From NCBI GenBank assembly GCA_004553595.1, contig SFKZ01000006.1:1-64000 (forward strand): DNA of 64,000 nucleotides, given 5' to 3'. Shown here piece by piece: positions 1-9,105 of this stretch. Origin of the DNA: Methanobrevibacter ruminantium (GTDB taxonomy: Archaea > Methanobacteriota > Methanobacteria > Methanobacteriales > Methanobacteriaceae). The position numbers and the translations under genes were made by a program. The notes below the pieces were generated by a model, which searched no databases, was not told where the DNA came from, and was given only the letters and a program-made list of their open reading frames with translations. Every line of letters begins with the position of its first letter. Position 1 is the stretch's first letter.

Positions 1-25
1 AGCTTCTGCCAGGATCAAACAGATT
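1..25 (-). rRNA. 16S ribosomal RNA, 5' end only (partial)
   Basis: Read on the minus strand the edge gives TCTGTTTGATCCTGGCAGA, the universal 5' terminus of small-subunit rRNA, in the Methanobacteriales-like form (bacterial-looking TTTGATCCTGGC core with the flanking TCTG/CAGA stem). The rest of the gene lies outside the window to the left. The exact mature 5' nucleotide cannot be fixed; it is placed near 25. Confidence 0.9.
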
Positions 26-781
26 TGACAGAATACACAAAATAAGTACAATAAAGACTTAGAAGTACACTAAAAAAATTAGACGAGATATTACACAAAT
101 ATTAAATCATTACATCACAGACATAACAATCAAATATCACCACATCTATTTTACCAACATCAAACACTAAGTTAAACTTAGGTTCTCACGAATAAATTTA
201 TGATAAAAAATGATTGATATCATATAATCATAATACATGCTACAAAGGTAGCACATCTATTAAGCAAAGCTACAACATTTACAAAAATAAAAATTAAATA
301 TTGCAAAATTTTATTATAATTAAATCTAATAAAAAAAATTTAAAAAAATCAAAAAATAATTAATATTTACTATTTATTACTAAAATAAACAAATTCAATA
401 AAATTTTTCCTAGTTTGTTTCATATAATAAAAACTAAATTAAGATGATCTAAAATTCGATGGGTCTTCATTAGATTAAGAATTGGACGAAAGTAAGGCAA
501 ATACGAGAAAATATGAAAAAGTTTATATACTATTAGTTTAAAAAGATTAAGGAAACTTTTAGAAATAATGTTAAAAATTAATTTAAATTAAAGAAAACCT
601 ACGAAAATAAGGAAATTTATTAATAATAAAGAAAAATATGGAATATTTTAGAGAAATAATAAAAAATATTGGAATATTAAAGAAAATAAGAATTTAAAAT
701 AAAAAATAAAATAAAATTATATATTATTATAATATATTAATTTTAAAAAAAAAGAAAAAAGAAAATAGATTAATTTTACAA
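26..781 (-). other. rRNA leader and AT-rich intergenic region, no protein gene
   Basis: This stretch separates the 16S rRNA from the end of the acetyl-CoA synthetase gene, both read leftwards. The part next to the rRNA is expected to be pre-rRNA leader with the processing stem strand; its partner lies 3' of 16S, outside the window. A perfect small hairpin TGCTAC-AAAG-GTAGCA sits at 238-253, and an inverted element CTAAGTTTAACTTAG lies near 169-183. From about 545 to 781 the sequence is almost pure A/T and I see no tRNA or ORF. Confidence 0.6.
515..530. promoter_or_regulatory. Strong BRE/TATA element, orientation ambiguous
   Basis: GAAAAAGTTTATATAC is a very good archaeal BRE+TATA match when read on the plus strand, the kind used by stable-RNA genes. 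Its complement (GTATATAAAC) is also a usable TATA box for leftward transcription of the rRNA operon. A leftward start near 490 would give a leader of roughly 470 nt. A rightward start near 545-550 would run into the 3' end of the convergent acetyl-CoA synthetase gene, where no plus-strand gene is visible. Confidence 0.5.
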
Positions 782-2881
782 TTAATCTAATTTAATTTTA
801 ATATCCAATGCACTTGATCCTTTTTCATAAACAAAGATTGGGTTAATATCAAGTTCAGATATTTCAGGGAAGTCTAAAGTTAATCTAGCTACTCTGATAA
901 TAGCTGATTTAACAGCATCTATATCACCAGGAGCTTCTCCTCTGAAACCTTTAAGTAATCCCATTACTTTAGTGTCTTCCATTTGTTCAGCAATTTCTTC
1001 ACTAGTCATTCCTTTTGCCAATTTAAATGAAACATCTTCTAAAAGGTTTACAAGAACTCCACCCATACCAAATGCAATCATTGGACCGAATTGTGCATCT
1101 CTAATCATACCAACAAGAACTTCAATTCCTGAGTCCATCATCTTTTGAACTTCAACACCATTTGGAACAATGTCTGGATGAGCTTTCTTAGCATTAGCTA
1201 TGATTTCTTCATAGACTGCTTCAGCTTCTTCTTTGGATTGGATACCTACTTTTACACCACCAATATCTGATTTGTGTAAAATCTTATCAGATGCAATCTT
1301 AAGTACAACTGGGAAGTCCATCTCTTCTGCAAGCTGACCTGCTTCTGCAGCGGAAGTAGCTAATTTAATAGGAGCTGCTTCAATGCCATAAGCTTCAGCT
1401 ACAGCATATGCTTCACTACCAAGCAAGGTATCTCTTTCTTCTTCTTTCACTTTAGCGAAAATAGCTTCAACTGCTTCTTTATCTACATCATCAATGTCCC
1501 CAACTGGATCATCATAATTTCTATCTTGAACAGCAGCAAATCTTGCAAGGTAATCAAATACTTTTACAGCAGTTTCAGGGAATACATAAGTAGGAATTCC
1601 ATTATCTCTCAATACGCCATTAGCATTTTCAAAGGTAGGTCCACCCATATTAACTGCAATAACAGGCTTGTCGAATTCACCAGCACCTTCAACAAGTGCT
1701 TGAGCAATTCCATCAGCATCAGCAGATGCAGTAGGACAAACCATTACCACTAAACCGTCAACATCATCACTGTCCAATACAGCTTCTAAAGATTCTTTAT
1801 ATCTTATAACAGGAGCATCACCTAAAACATCAATAGGGTTTTTAATACTTCCCTCCTTAGGCACAGCTGCTTTTAATCTTTCATTGGTTTCTTCATCAAA
1901 TTTAACAAGTTCCAATCCGTATCTTTCCATTGCATCTACGGATAAAACTCCTCCACCGCCTGCATTGGTAATGATTGCAAGGTTACGTCCAGTTGGAAGT
2001 GGACATTTGGAGAATGCTAAACCTACATCAAACAATTCATCCATAGTGGTTACTCTGAATACTCCGGATTGCTTGAATGCAGTATCAAATGCTACATCAC
2101 TACCAGCTAATGCACCAGTGTGTGAAGATGCAGCTTCAGCACCAGCAGAACTTGAACCGGATTTCAAGATAATAACCGGTTTCTTATAGGATACTTTTCT
2201 TAAAGTTCTGACAAAGTCATCATCTTCAGTGATAGATTCAAGATAACAGATAACTACTGCTGTTTCATCATCATCAGATAAATATTCAATCAATTCAATT
2301 TCAGTAGTTCCAGCTTTATTTCCTAAACTGATAATTTTACTGAATCCTATTCCAGAAGTAACACTCCAATCGATAATAGCTACCATCATAGCTCCACTTT
2401 GGGAAATAAATGCAATATTTCCTGTAGGAGGCATGATTTGTGAAAATGAAGCGTTCAATAATGAGTGTGAATCTGTGATACCTAAACTGTTAGGACCAAT
2501 AATATTTATGCCATATTTTTTACCAAGAGCTACAAGCTCATTTTCTCTTTCTACACCGTCTCCACCAATTTCCTTAAATCCTGCAGTGATTACAACCATG
2601 TTTTTAACACCAAATTCACCACATTCTTCAACAACTGGGTTTACTAAAACACTAGGAATAGAAATAATTACAAGGTCTGGCACTTCTGGTAAGTCAGATA
2701 CATTTTTATATGCTTTTAATCCTTGAATTTCATCATCTTTAGGGTTAATAGGATAAATATTTCCTTTAAAACCATCATTAATCATATTATTTACTATAAT
2801 ATAACCAACTTTGCCTTCTGAGTTGGAAGCTCCAACAATAGCAACAGAGTCCGGATTGAACATCTTAGTAAGATCAGTCAT
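782..2881 (-). CDS. Acetyl-CoA synthetase (ADP-forming), fused alpha-beta subunits
   Basis: Cytoplasmic enzyme interconverting acyl-CoA + ADP + Pi and acid + ATP + CoA. About 699 residues: an N-terminal CoA-binding Rossmann domain (FNPDSVAIVGASNSEGKVG near residues 7-25), succinyl-CoA-ligase-like domains with the phosphohistidine motif SSHTGALAGSD near residue 250, then a C-terminal ATP-grasp half with FPVVLKIASDKILHKSDIGG. The longest frame starts 39 bases earlier, but AAAGGAG lies nine bases before the ATG at 2881, so that start is chosen. In this family alpha and beta can be separate or fused; here they are fused. It stands alone next to the rRNA operon. In a methanogen it could salvage energy from acyl-CoA or activate acetate; the direction cannot be read from sequence. 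Confidence 0.9.
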   Translation of the reverse strand: MTDLTKMFNPDSVAIVGASNSEGKVGYIIVNNMINDGFKGNIYPINPKDDEIQGLKAYKNVSDLPEVPDLVIISIPSVLVNPVVEECGEFGVKNMVVITAGFKEIGGDGVERENELVALGKKYGINIIGPNSLGITDSHSLLNASFSQIMPPTGNIAFISQSGAMMVAIIDWSVTSGIGFSKIISLGNKAGTTEIELIEYLSDDDETAVVICYLESITEDDDFVRTLRKVSYKKPVIILKSGSSSAGAEAASSHTGALAGSDVAFDTAFKQSGVFRVTTMDELFDVGLAFSKCPLPTGRNLAIITNAGGGGVLSVDAMERYGLELVKFDEETNERLKAAVPKEGSIKNPIDVLGDAPVIRYKESLEAVLDSDDVDGLVVMVCPTASADADGIAQALVEGAGEFDKPVIAVNMGGPTFENANGVLRDNGIPTYVFPETAVKVFDYLARFAAVQDRNYDDPVGDIDDVDKEAVEAIFAKVKEEERDTLLGSEAYAVAEAYGIEAAPIKLATSAAEAGQLAEEMDFPVVLKIASDKILHKSDIGGVKVGIQSKEEAEAVYEEIIANAKKAHPDIVPNGVEVQKMMDSGIEVLVGMIRDAQFGPMIAFGMGGVLVNLLEDVSFKLAKGMTSEEIAEQMEDTKVMGLLKGFRGEAPGDIDAVKSAIIRVARLTLDFPEISELDINPIFVYEKGSSALDIKIKLD

Positions 2882-3414
2882 AGATTTTAACTCCTTTATT
2901 TCAATTAATTTAATATTCAATGCTGATTTAAAATTATGATTTAAAATTATGATTTAAAATCATCCTTTTAAAACTTCACCAAATATATTAATTTTATTAT
3001 ACTATATTATTTGTAGTTCATCATATTTATAATGATAAATAATTAAGAATTATCTTAATGTTTTTAATTACTTTAAAAATCATAATATATATAATTAACT
3101 ATGAAATTTATAAAAAATAATTGGAACATTCCTAATAATATAGATTATGAATTAACTTAAATTTACAAAAATATTTTAAGTATGATGGATTTTAACTATA
3201 TATATTATATTTTTATAAATCTAGTATATATTATTTTATTTTATTTTTTAAGAGATAATCTAATAATTAATAACATTGAAAAAAATAGGGAAAACTAAAA
3301 CCAGAATTTAAAATAATGATAAAACATTATAAATATTTTAAATAAAAGTAAAAAAAAATAAAAGAGAAAAAGAAACTAAAAAAAGAAAAGAAAAAATAAA
3401 AATGATTAAAAAAA
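2882..3414 (-). other. Intergenic region upstream of acetyl-CoA synthetase
   Basis: No gene seen. A TATA-like box for the acetyl-CoA synthetase lies near 2982-2989 (minus strand AATTAATATATTT). This would put the transcription start around 2960, inside the triple repeat listed separately. The rest is A/T-rich; the A-rich run at about 3345-3400 reads as T-rich on the minus strand and is the likely terminator of cysS. Confidence 0.45.
2925..2963. repeat. Three tandem copies of a 13-bp unit (GATTTAAAATTAT)
   Basis: Copies at 2925-2937 and 2938-2950 are identical; the third (2951-2963, GATTTAAAATCAT) differs at one base. The array sits 44-82 bases before the chosen ATG, between the TATA-like box and the start codon. 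It could affect expression or simply be slippage of A/T-rich DNA. Confidence 0.8.
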
Positions 3415-4875
3415 TTAATCACTTACTTCAATACCTAATGAAACAAGCTTGTCCCTGATTTCATCAGATAAATCGTATTTCTTTTCAGCTCTTAATTTTT
3501 GACGAACATCAGCAATTATATTTAATAATTCCTCTTCATCACCACTGGTTTCATCATCATTTGCAAAGAAATCAATACCTAATATTTGACTGATATCTGC
3601 AAACCAGTGCTTAATAGCTAAAAGATCATCAATGATTATCTTATCCTCATTCAAGTCTTTATTGGATCGCTTGATAAATGAGAAAATAGCTGCAATAGCT
3701 TTAGGAGTGCTGAAGTCATCATCCATACTCTTGAAGAACTCACTGACTCCCTCATTTAATGCATCATAAGAAGATTGATAGTAATCAAATTTAAGCAATT
3801 CTTCGAAAAGCTCATTTTCAGCTAAGTCGGCTAAATAAGCAATATTGTCAGAAACATTGCCTTTTTCAAACGCCTCATTAATCTTCTCATCAATAGTTTG
3901 AACATAATTCTTGATTTTAGCCACATTTCTTTCAGCTTGATGCAAGCTCACTTCACTAAAGTCTATAGGGCTTCTGTAATGAGTAGCAAGAACAAACAAT
4001 CTGAATGTTTCACCGGAATACTCTTTCAATAAATCCCTAATGGTAATGAAGTTACCTAAAGATTTAGACATCTTTTCTCCAGAAACATTCAAGAAACCAG
4101 TATGCATCCAGTATTGAACTAATGGTTCCTTACCTGATACAGCTTCCATTTGAGCAATTTCAGAATCGTGGTGAGGGAATATTAAATCAAGACCTCCACC
4201 GTGAATGTCATATTGAGGTCCAAAGTACTTTTCAGTGATTGCAGTGTCTTCAATATGCCAACCAGGTCTTCCTTTACCCCATGGAGAATCCCATACAGGT
4301 TCACCTGCAAACTCTTCAGCCTCTCTGTTTTTCCATAAAGCAAAATCATTAGGGCTTTTTTTAGAACTGTCAATATCAATCCTATGAGTTTCAAGCTCTT
4401 CAATCTTACGATTAGCTAATTTACCATAATCCTTAAACTTAGCAACTTCAAAGTAAACTCCAGTTTCAGTTACATATGCAAATCCCTTATCAATCAATCT
4501 TTGGATTTGGTCTAAAATCTCTTCCATATGGTCAGTAGCTCTTGCAAAATAATTAACGCTTTTGACATTCAAAGCAGCCATATCTTCAATAAATCTCTTT
4601 TCAAATTTCTTTGCAAGCAACTTGGAGTCTACACCACTTTCTTTTGCTCTGTTAATGATTTTATCATCTATATCTGTAATATTTTGTAAGTAGAATACAG
4701 AATATCCTTTAAATTCCAAATATCTTTTAATGGTATCAAAGGAAATGTATGTTCTTCCATGCCCAATATGAGCATCATCATAAACGGTAGGGCCACAAAC
4801 AAAGAGCTTGATCTTATCTTCAAATAATGTATTCAACTCTTCCTTTTCCCTTGACATAGTACTATAAATTTCCAT
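3415..4875 (-). CDS. cysS: Cysteinyl-tRNA synthetase
   Basis: Class I synthetase charging tRNA-Cys with cysteine. 486 residues, normal length. The N terminus has the zinc/active-site cysteine in LFVCGPTVYD followed by the HIGH signature (DDAHIGHGRTYISFD, about residues 33-48). KMSKS appears as EKMSKSLGNF near residue 268, and the further zinc ligands lie around HGGGLDLIFPHHDSEIAQ. Start supported by AAGGAG seven bases before ATG. It is the downstream member of a cysteine-related block (cysK, cysE, regulator, cysS on one strand). Many methanogens make Cys-tRNA by the SepRS/SepCysS route; a dedicated CysRS next to cysE/cysK shows this organism makes free cysteine and charges it directly, though it does not exclude the other route. 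Confidence 0.97.
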   Translation of the reverse strand: MEIYSTMSREKEELNTLFEDKIKLFVCGPTVYDDAHIGHGRTYISFDTIKRYLEFKGYSVFYLQNITDIDDKIINRAKESGVDSKLLAKKFEKRFIEDMAALNVKSVNYFARATDHMEEILDQIQRLIDKGFAYVTETGVYFEVAKFKDYGKLANRKIEELETHRIDIDSSKKSPNDFALWKNREAEEFAGEPVWDSPWGKGRPGWHIEDTAITEKYFGPQYDIHGGGLDLIFPHHDSEIAQMEAVSGKEPLVQYWMHTGFLNVSGEKMSKSLGNFITIRDLLKEYSGETFRLFVLATHYRSPIDFSEVSLHQAERNVAKIKNYVQTIDEKINEAFEKGNVSDNIAYLADLAENELFEELLKFDYYQSSYDALNEGVSEFFKSMDDDFSTPKAIAAIFSFIKRSNKDLNEDKIIIDDLLAIKHWFADISQILGIDFFANDDETSGDEEELLNIIADVRQKLRAEKKYDLSDEIRDKLVSLGIEVSD

Positions 4876-5023
4876 TATATCTCCTTAAACGTTGTTAATA
4901 TAAAATAAGTTTAAAATTAACTAAAAATACTATAGAATAACTATATAATTACTGAAAATGACTATAGAATCCTATAGAAAAATAATCTAAAAAATAAAAT
5001 TAGTAGAAAAATCTACTAAAATT

Positions 5024-5404
5024 TTATAATAAATGTGCTTCAGAACCTAAACATGCCCTACAATCTTCAGGCATATGTCCTTTTTCTTTATGGATTTGAC
5101 AAATGACATCTTCTGTTTTGATTCTTTTACAGATGTAACAAGTACGAGGAATAATATCTAATTTAGTTGCAGTTCCTTCATTTAAGTCATTTGCAAATTC
5201 TTGAATCAATGCTTTTACATCATCATTGAACTCAATGCCACTGCCTCTTTTGTCAGTTAAATACTGAGATACAGCAGGTTGTGTAATATCCATTAATTCA
5301 GATATCTTTTTTTGTTTCATTCCTAATTTCAATAAATCTTTTGCTAATTCAGATCGTATAGCGGGTATGATATACCATACTACCATTTCACAAGGTGGTT
5401 TCAT
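5024..5404 (-). CDS. XRE-type HTH transcriptional regulator with C-terminal cysteine cluster
   Basis: About 126 residues. The N-terminal half carries a helix-turn-helix (LGMKQKKISELMDITQPAVSQYLTDKRG, about residues 28-55). The C-terminal half is cysteine-rich (CYICKR, then CQIHKEKGHMPEDCRACLG), suggesting a bound zinc or iron-sulfur cluster or a thiol sensor. The architecture fits the archaeal group of predicted XRE regulators known as COG2522 (family recalled, not searched). AGGAGG six bases before the ATG at 5404 fixes the start; the longer frame adds 11 residues without a site. It lies between cysE and cysS, so control of cysteine genes is the natural inference. Palindromes before cysE and between cysK and ogt are candidate targets. 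Confidence 0.8.
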   Translation of the reverse strand: MKPPCEMVVWYIIPAIRSELAKDLLKLGMKQKKISELMDITQPAVSQYLTDKRGSGIEFNDDVKALIQEFANDLNEGTATKLDIIPRTCYICKRIKTEDVICQIHKEKGHMPEDCRACLGSEAHLL

Positions 5405-5466
5405 ATAATACCTCCTAATGTTAAAATATTTTATCAAATTCTTATAATTATCAAATATAAAATAAT

Positions 5467-6207
5467 TTATTCATCATCAATATAGTTATTTAATCTATAA
5501 AACAATTTTTCATCAGCACCCTTGAACACTTCTTCAACTTCAGAATCATGGCTTAATTCAACATGTTCTATGTCGTGGAAGTGGCTTAAGATATTGACTC
5601 TTTTTTCAAGCTCTTCCTGACGTTCTAAAAGCAGATCAATAGCTGATGAAACAGGGTCTGGGAATTCGTGCTCCAAGTCCAAAACACATTTACGGTCTTC
5701 ACGAATAATTCTGCTTGGCACCCCAACGGCTGTAGCCCCACTTGGAACATCCTGCAATACAACTGCTCCAGCACCTACCTTACAGGAACGGCCTAAAGTA
5801 ATGTCACCTAAAACCTTTGCTCCAGAACCGATTACCACTGCATCTTCAACAGTGGGGTGCCTTTTGCCTTTGCTTAAGCTTGTTCCACCAAGAACTACTC
5901 CCTGATAAATTAAAACATCATCTCCAACAATAGTTGTTTCACCTATTACAATACCCATTCCATGGTCAATAAAGACCCTTTTGCCTATTTGCGCACCAGG
6001 GTGAATTTCTATACCTGTCAAGAATCTTGATATTTGAGAGAAGAATCTCCCCCAAAACGGCAAGCGATGAGTCCAAAGCCAATGATGCCATCTATGTAAA
6101 ATAATGGCCCAAATTCCAGGATAACAAAGTAGAATCTCTAGACTGCTCCTTGCAGCAGGGTCTCTCATTTTTGCAGCTTGGAGATCATCTCTTAAATCAT
6201 CAAACAT
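5467..6207 (-). CDS. cysE: Serine O-acetyltransferase
   Basis: Makes O-acetylserine from serine and acetyl-CoA, the first step of bacterial-type cysteine synthesis. 246 residues: a helical N-terminal region, then left-handed beta-helix hexapeptide repeats (IHPGAQIGKRVFIDHGMGIVIGETTIVGDDVLIYQGVVLGG, with the catalytic His/Asp neighbourhood IDHG). After these come the usual loop GKRHPTVEDAVVIGSGAKVLGDI and a C-terminal tail. The helical tail after residue 180 is longer than in short archaeal homologues and may form a coiled coil. GGTGA precedes the ATG. cysK lies 241 bases upstream on the same strand and uses the product. Confidence 0.95.
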   Translation of the reverse strand: MFDDLRDDLQAAKMRDPAARSSLEILLCYPGIWAIILHRWHHWLWTHRLPFWGRFFSQISRFLTGIEIHPGAQIGKRVFIDHGMGIVIGETTIVGDDVLIYQGVVLGGTSLSKGKRHPTVEDAVVIGSGAKVLGDITLGRSCKVGAGAVVLQDVPSGATAVGVPSRIIREDRKCVLDLEHEFPDPVSSAIDLLLERQEELEKRVNILSHFHDIEHVELSHDSEVEEVFKGADEKLFYRLNNYIDDE

Positions 6208-6282
6208 ATATTCACCATATCACTAAGTACTAATCAACAGCAATGATTTAACTATTGTTAATTATATTATTATATCTAATTT

Positions 6283-6319
6283 AATTTTATATAAACTTAA
6301 CATTTGTTATAATAACAAA
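6283..6319 (-). promoter_or_regulatory. cysE promoter with 17-bp inverted repeat
   Basis: On the minus strand a TATA box (AAGTTTATATAAAA, about 6283-6296) lies about 75-90 bases before cysE. Immediately upstream of it is the perfect inverted repeat TTTGTTAT-A-ATAACAAA at 6303-6319. The position against the BRE/TATA suits a regulator site. The half-site TTGTTAT recurs in the palindrome between cysK and ogt. Confidence 0.55.
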
Positions 6320-6448
6320 GTTATATTTTATCTTTTTTACTATATATACTATTTTAATCAAATGGAAATTTAAAAGAAAAAAATAAGAAAATAAAAAAAT
6401 AAGAAAATAGTTTTAATTTTTTTAAAAAATTATAAAAAGAAGATTTAT

Positions 6449-7405
6449 TTAGAATAAATCTCCAAAGATCCACTCAGTGGACAAGTATCTCTCTCCAGTA
6501 TCTGGCAATATGACTACAATGGTTTTTCCTTCATTTTCAGGACGTTTAGCAAGTTCTAATCCTGCCCAAGTAGCTGCACCAGATGAAATACCAGTGAAAA
6601 TACCTTCTTCTCTTGCAAGTCTTAATAAAGTAGCTCCTGCATCCTCATCTTTTACAGGAATAACCTCATCAATAAGGTCTACATCAAGCACTTCTGGAAC
6701 AAATCCTGGTCCGATACCTTGGATTTTGTGAGGTCCTTTTTCACCTTTACCTAAAGTTTGAGAGGTAGCAGGTTCAACTGCAACTGCCTTAAACTCTGGT
6801 TTTAACTCTTTGATGTATTGAGCAATTCCAGTTACAGTACCACCAGTTCCAGCAGCAGACACTACAATATCCACTTTACCATCGGTATCTCTGTAGATTT
6901 CAGGACCAGTGGTTAATCTATGAATTTCAGAGTTTGCCTTGTTTTCAAATTGCTGGGGCATGAATGAATTTGGAGTGTTTTCAACAAGCTCTTTTGCCTT
7001 GGCAATAGCTCCACCCATACCTTCGCTTCCAGGGGTTAAGACGATTTCAGCACCAAATACAGCAAGCAATTTTCTTCTTTCAATAGACATTGTCTCAGGC
7101 ATGGTTAAAATTAACTTATAACCTTTTGCAGCTGCTACAAAGGAAAGACCAATACCAGTGTTACCGCTTGTAGGTTCAATAATTACTGAATCCTCTTTAA
7201 GCAATCCTTCTTTTTCTGCAGTTTCAATTAAGTTCACTGCAATACGATCTTTAATGCTGCTTACAGGATTGAAAGATTCCACTTTTACAAGCACATCCGC
7301 ATTCAATCCTTCTGTCAATCTATTTAATCTTACAAGAGGTGTGTTACCAATAGCTTCAGTCATATCATTAGCTATACCTCTTTTCAATTCAGGAATGTTT
7401 ACCAT
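6449..7405 (-). CDS. cysK: Cysteine synthase (O-acetylserine sulfhydrylase)
   Basis: PLP enzyme forming cysteine from O-acetylserine and sulfide. About 318 residues. The PLP lysine is in [16 protein letters not shown] (near residue 45), the substrate loop is [11 protein letters not shown], and the phosphate-binding loop is [30 protein letters not shown] is the usual C-terminal active-site segment. The longest frame starts at a GTG nine bases earlier; GTGAT four bases before the ATG at 7405 favours the shorter start. With cysE 241 bases downstream it forms a complete two-step pathway, probably of bacterial ancestry. Confidence 0.95.
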   Translation of the reverse strand: MVNIPELKRGIANDMTEAIGNTPLVRLNRLTEGLNADVLVKVESFNPVSSIKDRIAVNLIETAEKEGLLKEDSVIIEPTSGNTGIGLSFVAAAKGYKLILTMPETMSIERRKLLAVFGAEIVLTPGSEGMGGAIAKAKELVENTPNSFMPQQFENKANSEIHRLTTGPEIYRDTDGKVDIVVSAAGTGGTVTGIAQYIKELKPEFKAVAVEPATSQTLGKGEKGPHKIQGIGPGFVPEVLDVDLIDEVIPVKDEDAGATLLRLAREEGIFTGISSGAATWAGLELAKRPENEGKTIVVILPDTGERYLSTEWIFGDLF

Positions 7406-7773
7406 AATTATCACATCATAAAATTCAATTTGTTAAAATAATTTTTAAAAAGTCTATTATTAAAGAATATAAAAAATAAAATCTTTGCTTAAATCCCTTC
7501 TAATAACCAATCTTTAGTATTTAATATATTAATTTAATAACTTATTTTATTTATAATTTTAATTTGACATTCAAAAATTCAAATCAAAACTATAAAATTA
7601 CAACAAAAGTTAAAAATATAACAATTGTTATATAATAATTAATAAATGATGATATATAAATATTTCTATAGAAAACTAAAATTTCATCAAAAATTAAAGA
7701 AAATAAATAATTAATATTAAAATCAATTATAAGATTATATTATTTTAACCATTATATTAAAAAAGATGATAAA
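7406..7773. promoter_or_regulatory. Divergent cysK/ogt promoter region with 16-bp palindrome
   Basis: No gene. A perfect 16-bp palindrome TATAACAATTGTTATA lies at 7617-7632. A plus-strand TATA box for ogt (GATATATAAATATT, about 7650-7663) follows 18 bases later. The cysK promoter must also be in this interval, but the minus strand offers several weak A/T boxes and none stands out. The palindrome shares the half-site TTGTTAT with the inverted repeat before cysE. Confidence 0.5.
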
Positions 7774-8379
7774 ATGACTCTCTTTAAATACATTATTAAT
7801 CCAAGCCCAATTGGAGAGATAACAATAATCTGGAGGAAAAAACCTAAATTCCAAATTGAAGAGATTATCCTCTCAAAACCAGATAAAAGCTCATCACGAA
7901 TAGCTGAAGAAAAATATGAGCAAGAAGACAAATTGCCAATCAATAAGAAATCAAAACAATTGAATAATGTATTGAAAGAATTAGATAATTACTTCCAAGA
8001 AAAGGACGCTAGATTTTCACTTGAATATCTTAATTTAGACAAATTTACTCCATTCCAGAGAAAAGTATTGGAAACTGAGTTCAAGACAAAAAAAGGAACC
8101 ATAAACACCTATAAAGATCTTGCAAAAGCCGCTGGAAGTCCGAAGGCATACAGATCAGTAGGCACAGCACTTTCGAAAAATCCATACCCTATAATCATAC
8201 CCTGCCACAGAACCGTAAAATCAGACAGAACCATTGGAGGATTCAGTGGTGTTGCAGAAGGACTTGAATCTAAAAAAATACTTCTTGAATTAGATGGATT
8301 GATGATTCAAGATAAAAAAGTGGTTGGTGACAGCCCTATAATTGCACTTGATAAAACAAGTCAGACAAAGTTAGTTTAA
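7774..8379 (+). CDS. ogt: Methylated-DNA--[protein]-cysteine S-methyltransferase
   Basis: Suicide DNA repair protein that takes the methyl group from O6-methylguanine onto its own cysteine. 201 residues: a variable N-terminal domain, then the conserved C-terminal domain with FTPFQRKVLETEFKTKKGTINTYKDLAKAAGSPKAYRSVGTALSKNP (recognition helix and arginine finger). The active site PCHRTVKSD is near residue 147. It is transcribed opposite to the surrounding genes from the cysK-ogt promoter region. No strong ribosome site, only a TGAT before the ATG. Confidence 0.95.
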   Translation: MTLFKYIINPSPIGEITIIWRKKPKFQIEEIILSKPDKSSSRIAEEKYEQEDKLPINKKSKQLNNVLKELDNYFQEKDARFSLEYLNLDKFTPFQRKVLETEFKTKKGTINTYKDLAKAAGSPKAYRSVGTALSKNPYPIIIPCHRTVKSDRTIGGFSGVAEGLESKKILLELDGLMIQDKKVVGDSPIIALDKTSQTKLV

Positions 8380-8441
8380 AATTAGAAATAAAAAATGATA
8401 AGTTTAAAAATAAGTAAAAAAAAGTTAAAATAAAAAAATAT

Positions 8442-9074
8442 TTATTCTAATTTACTTACATCATATTCACAAAGGTCTGTAAGTGGACATTTATCACATT
8501 GAGGACCAATCGGTCTGCAAATGGTCTGACCAAACTGAACCATCAAATCATTTAAATCCACCCAAAGCTCCTTAGGGACCTTTTCCATTAAGACAATTTC
8601 AGTCTCTTCAGGTTCCTTTGTATCAGCAATTCCCCACCTATTAGAGATTCTGTGAACATGAGTGTCTACAGGAATAGCTGCATCCTGGAATGCAAATACA
8701 ATTACACAATTAGCTGTTTTTCTACCTACACCTGGAAGCTTTAGCATTTCATCCATTTCCCTTGGAACTTCACCACCATATTGATCAATCAATATTCTTG
8801 AAACTTCCAATATACGGGCTGCCTTTACCCTATAGAATCCTGCAGGCCTAATCAATTCCTGCACATGGTCCACTGGAGCATCAGCAACTGCATAAATATC
8901 AGGATAAACATCAAACAATGCATTTGCAGCTTGATCTGTATTTTCATCCCTTGTCCTTTGAGATAGGATAGTTCTAATCAATACTTTATAAGGGTCATGA
9001 TCATGGAAAGTACGGATAGTGTAGATTTCATTCAATCTTTTAAAGATTTCTCTTATTCTCTCTTCATCATTCAT
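8442..9074 (-). CDS. nth: Endonuclease III (DNA glycosylase/AP lyase)
   Basis: Base-excision repair enzyme for oxidised pyrimidines. About 210 residues. Helix-hairpin-helix [17 protein letters not shown] near residues 108-124 contains the catalytic lysine (GRKTA), and the catalytic aspartate is in [13 protein letters not shown]. The C-terminal [4Fe-4S] loop has the spacing C-X6-C-X2-C-X5-C ([17 protein letters not shown]). GGAGAT nine bases before the ATG at 9074 sets the start nine codons inside the longest frame. It follows aroA by 31 bases and is probably cotranscribed with it. Confidence 0.95.
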   Translation of the reverse strand: MNDEERIREIFKRLNEIYTIRTFHDHDPYKVLIRTILSQRTRDENTDQAANALFDVYPDIYAVADAPVDHVQELIRPAGFYRVKAARILEVSRILIDQYGGEVPREMDEMLKLPGVGRKTANCVIVFAFQDAAIPVDTHVHRISNRWGIADTKEPEETEIVLMEKVPKELWVDLNDLMVQFGQTICRPIGPQCDKCPLTDLCEYDVSKLE

Positions 9075-9105
9075 GTTATAATCTCCAAAATACCAAATCA
9101 TAAAG

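Noticed and set aside
1526-2726. Plus-strand ORFs inside the acetyl-CoA synthetase gene
   Set aside because: They are antisense to a clear family protein, have no ribosome sites and show low-complexity composition.
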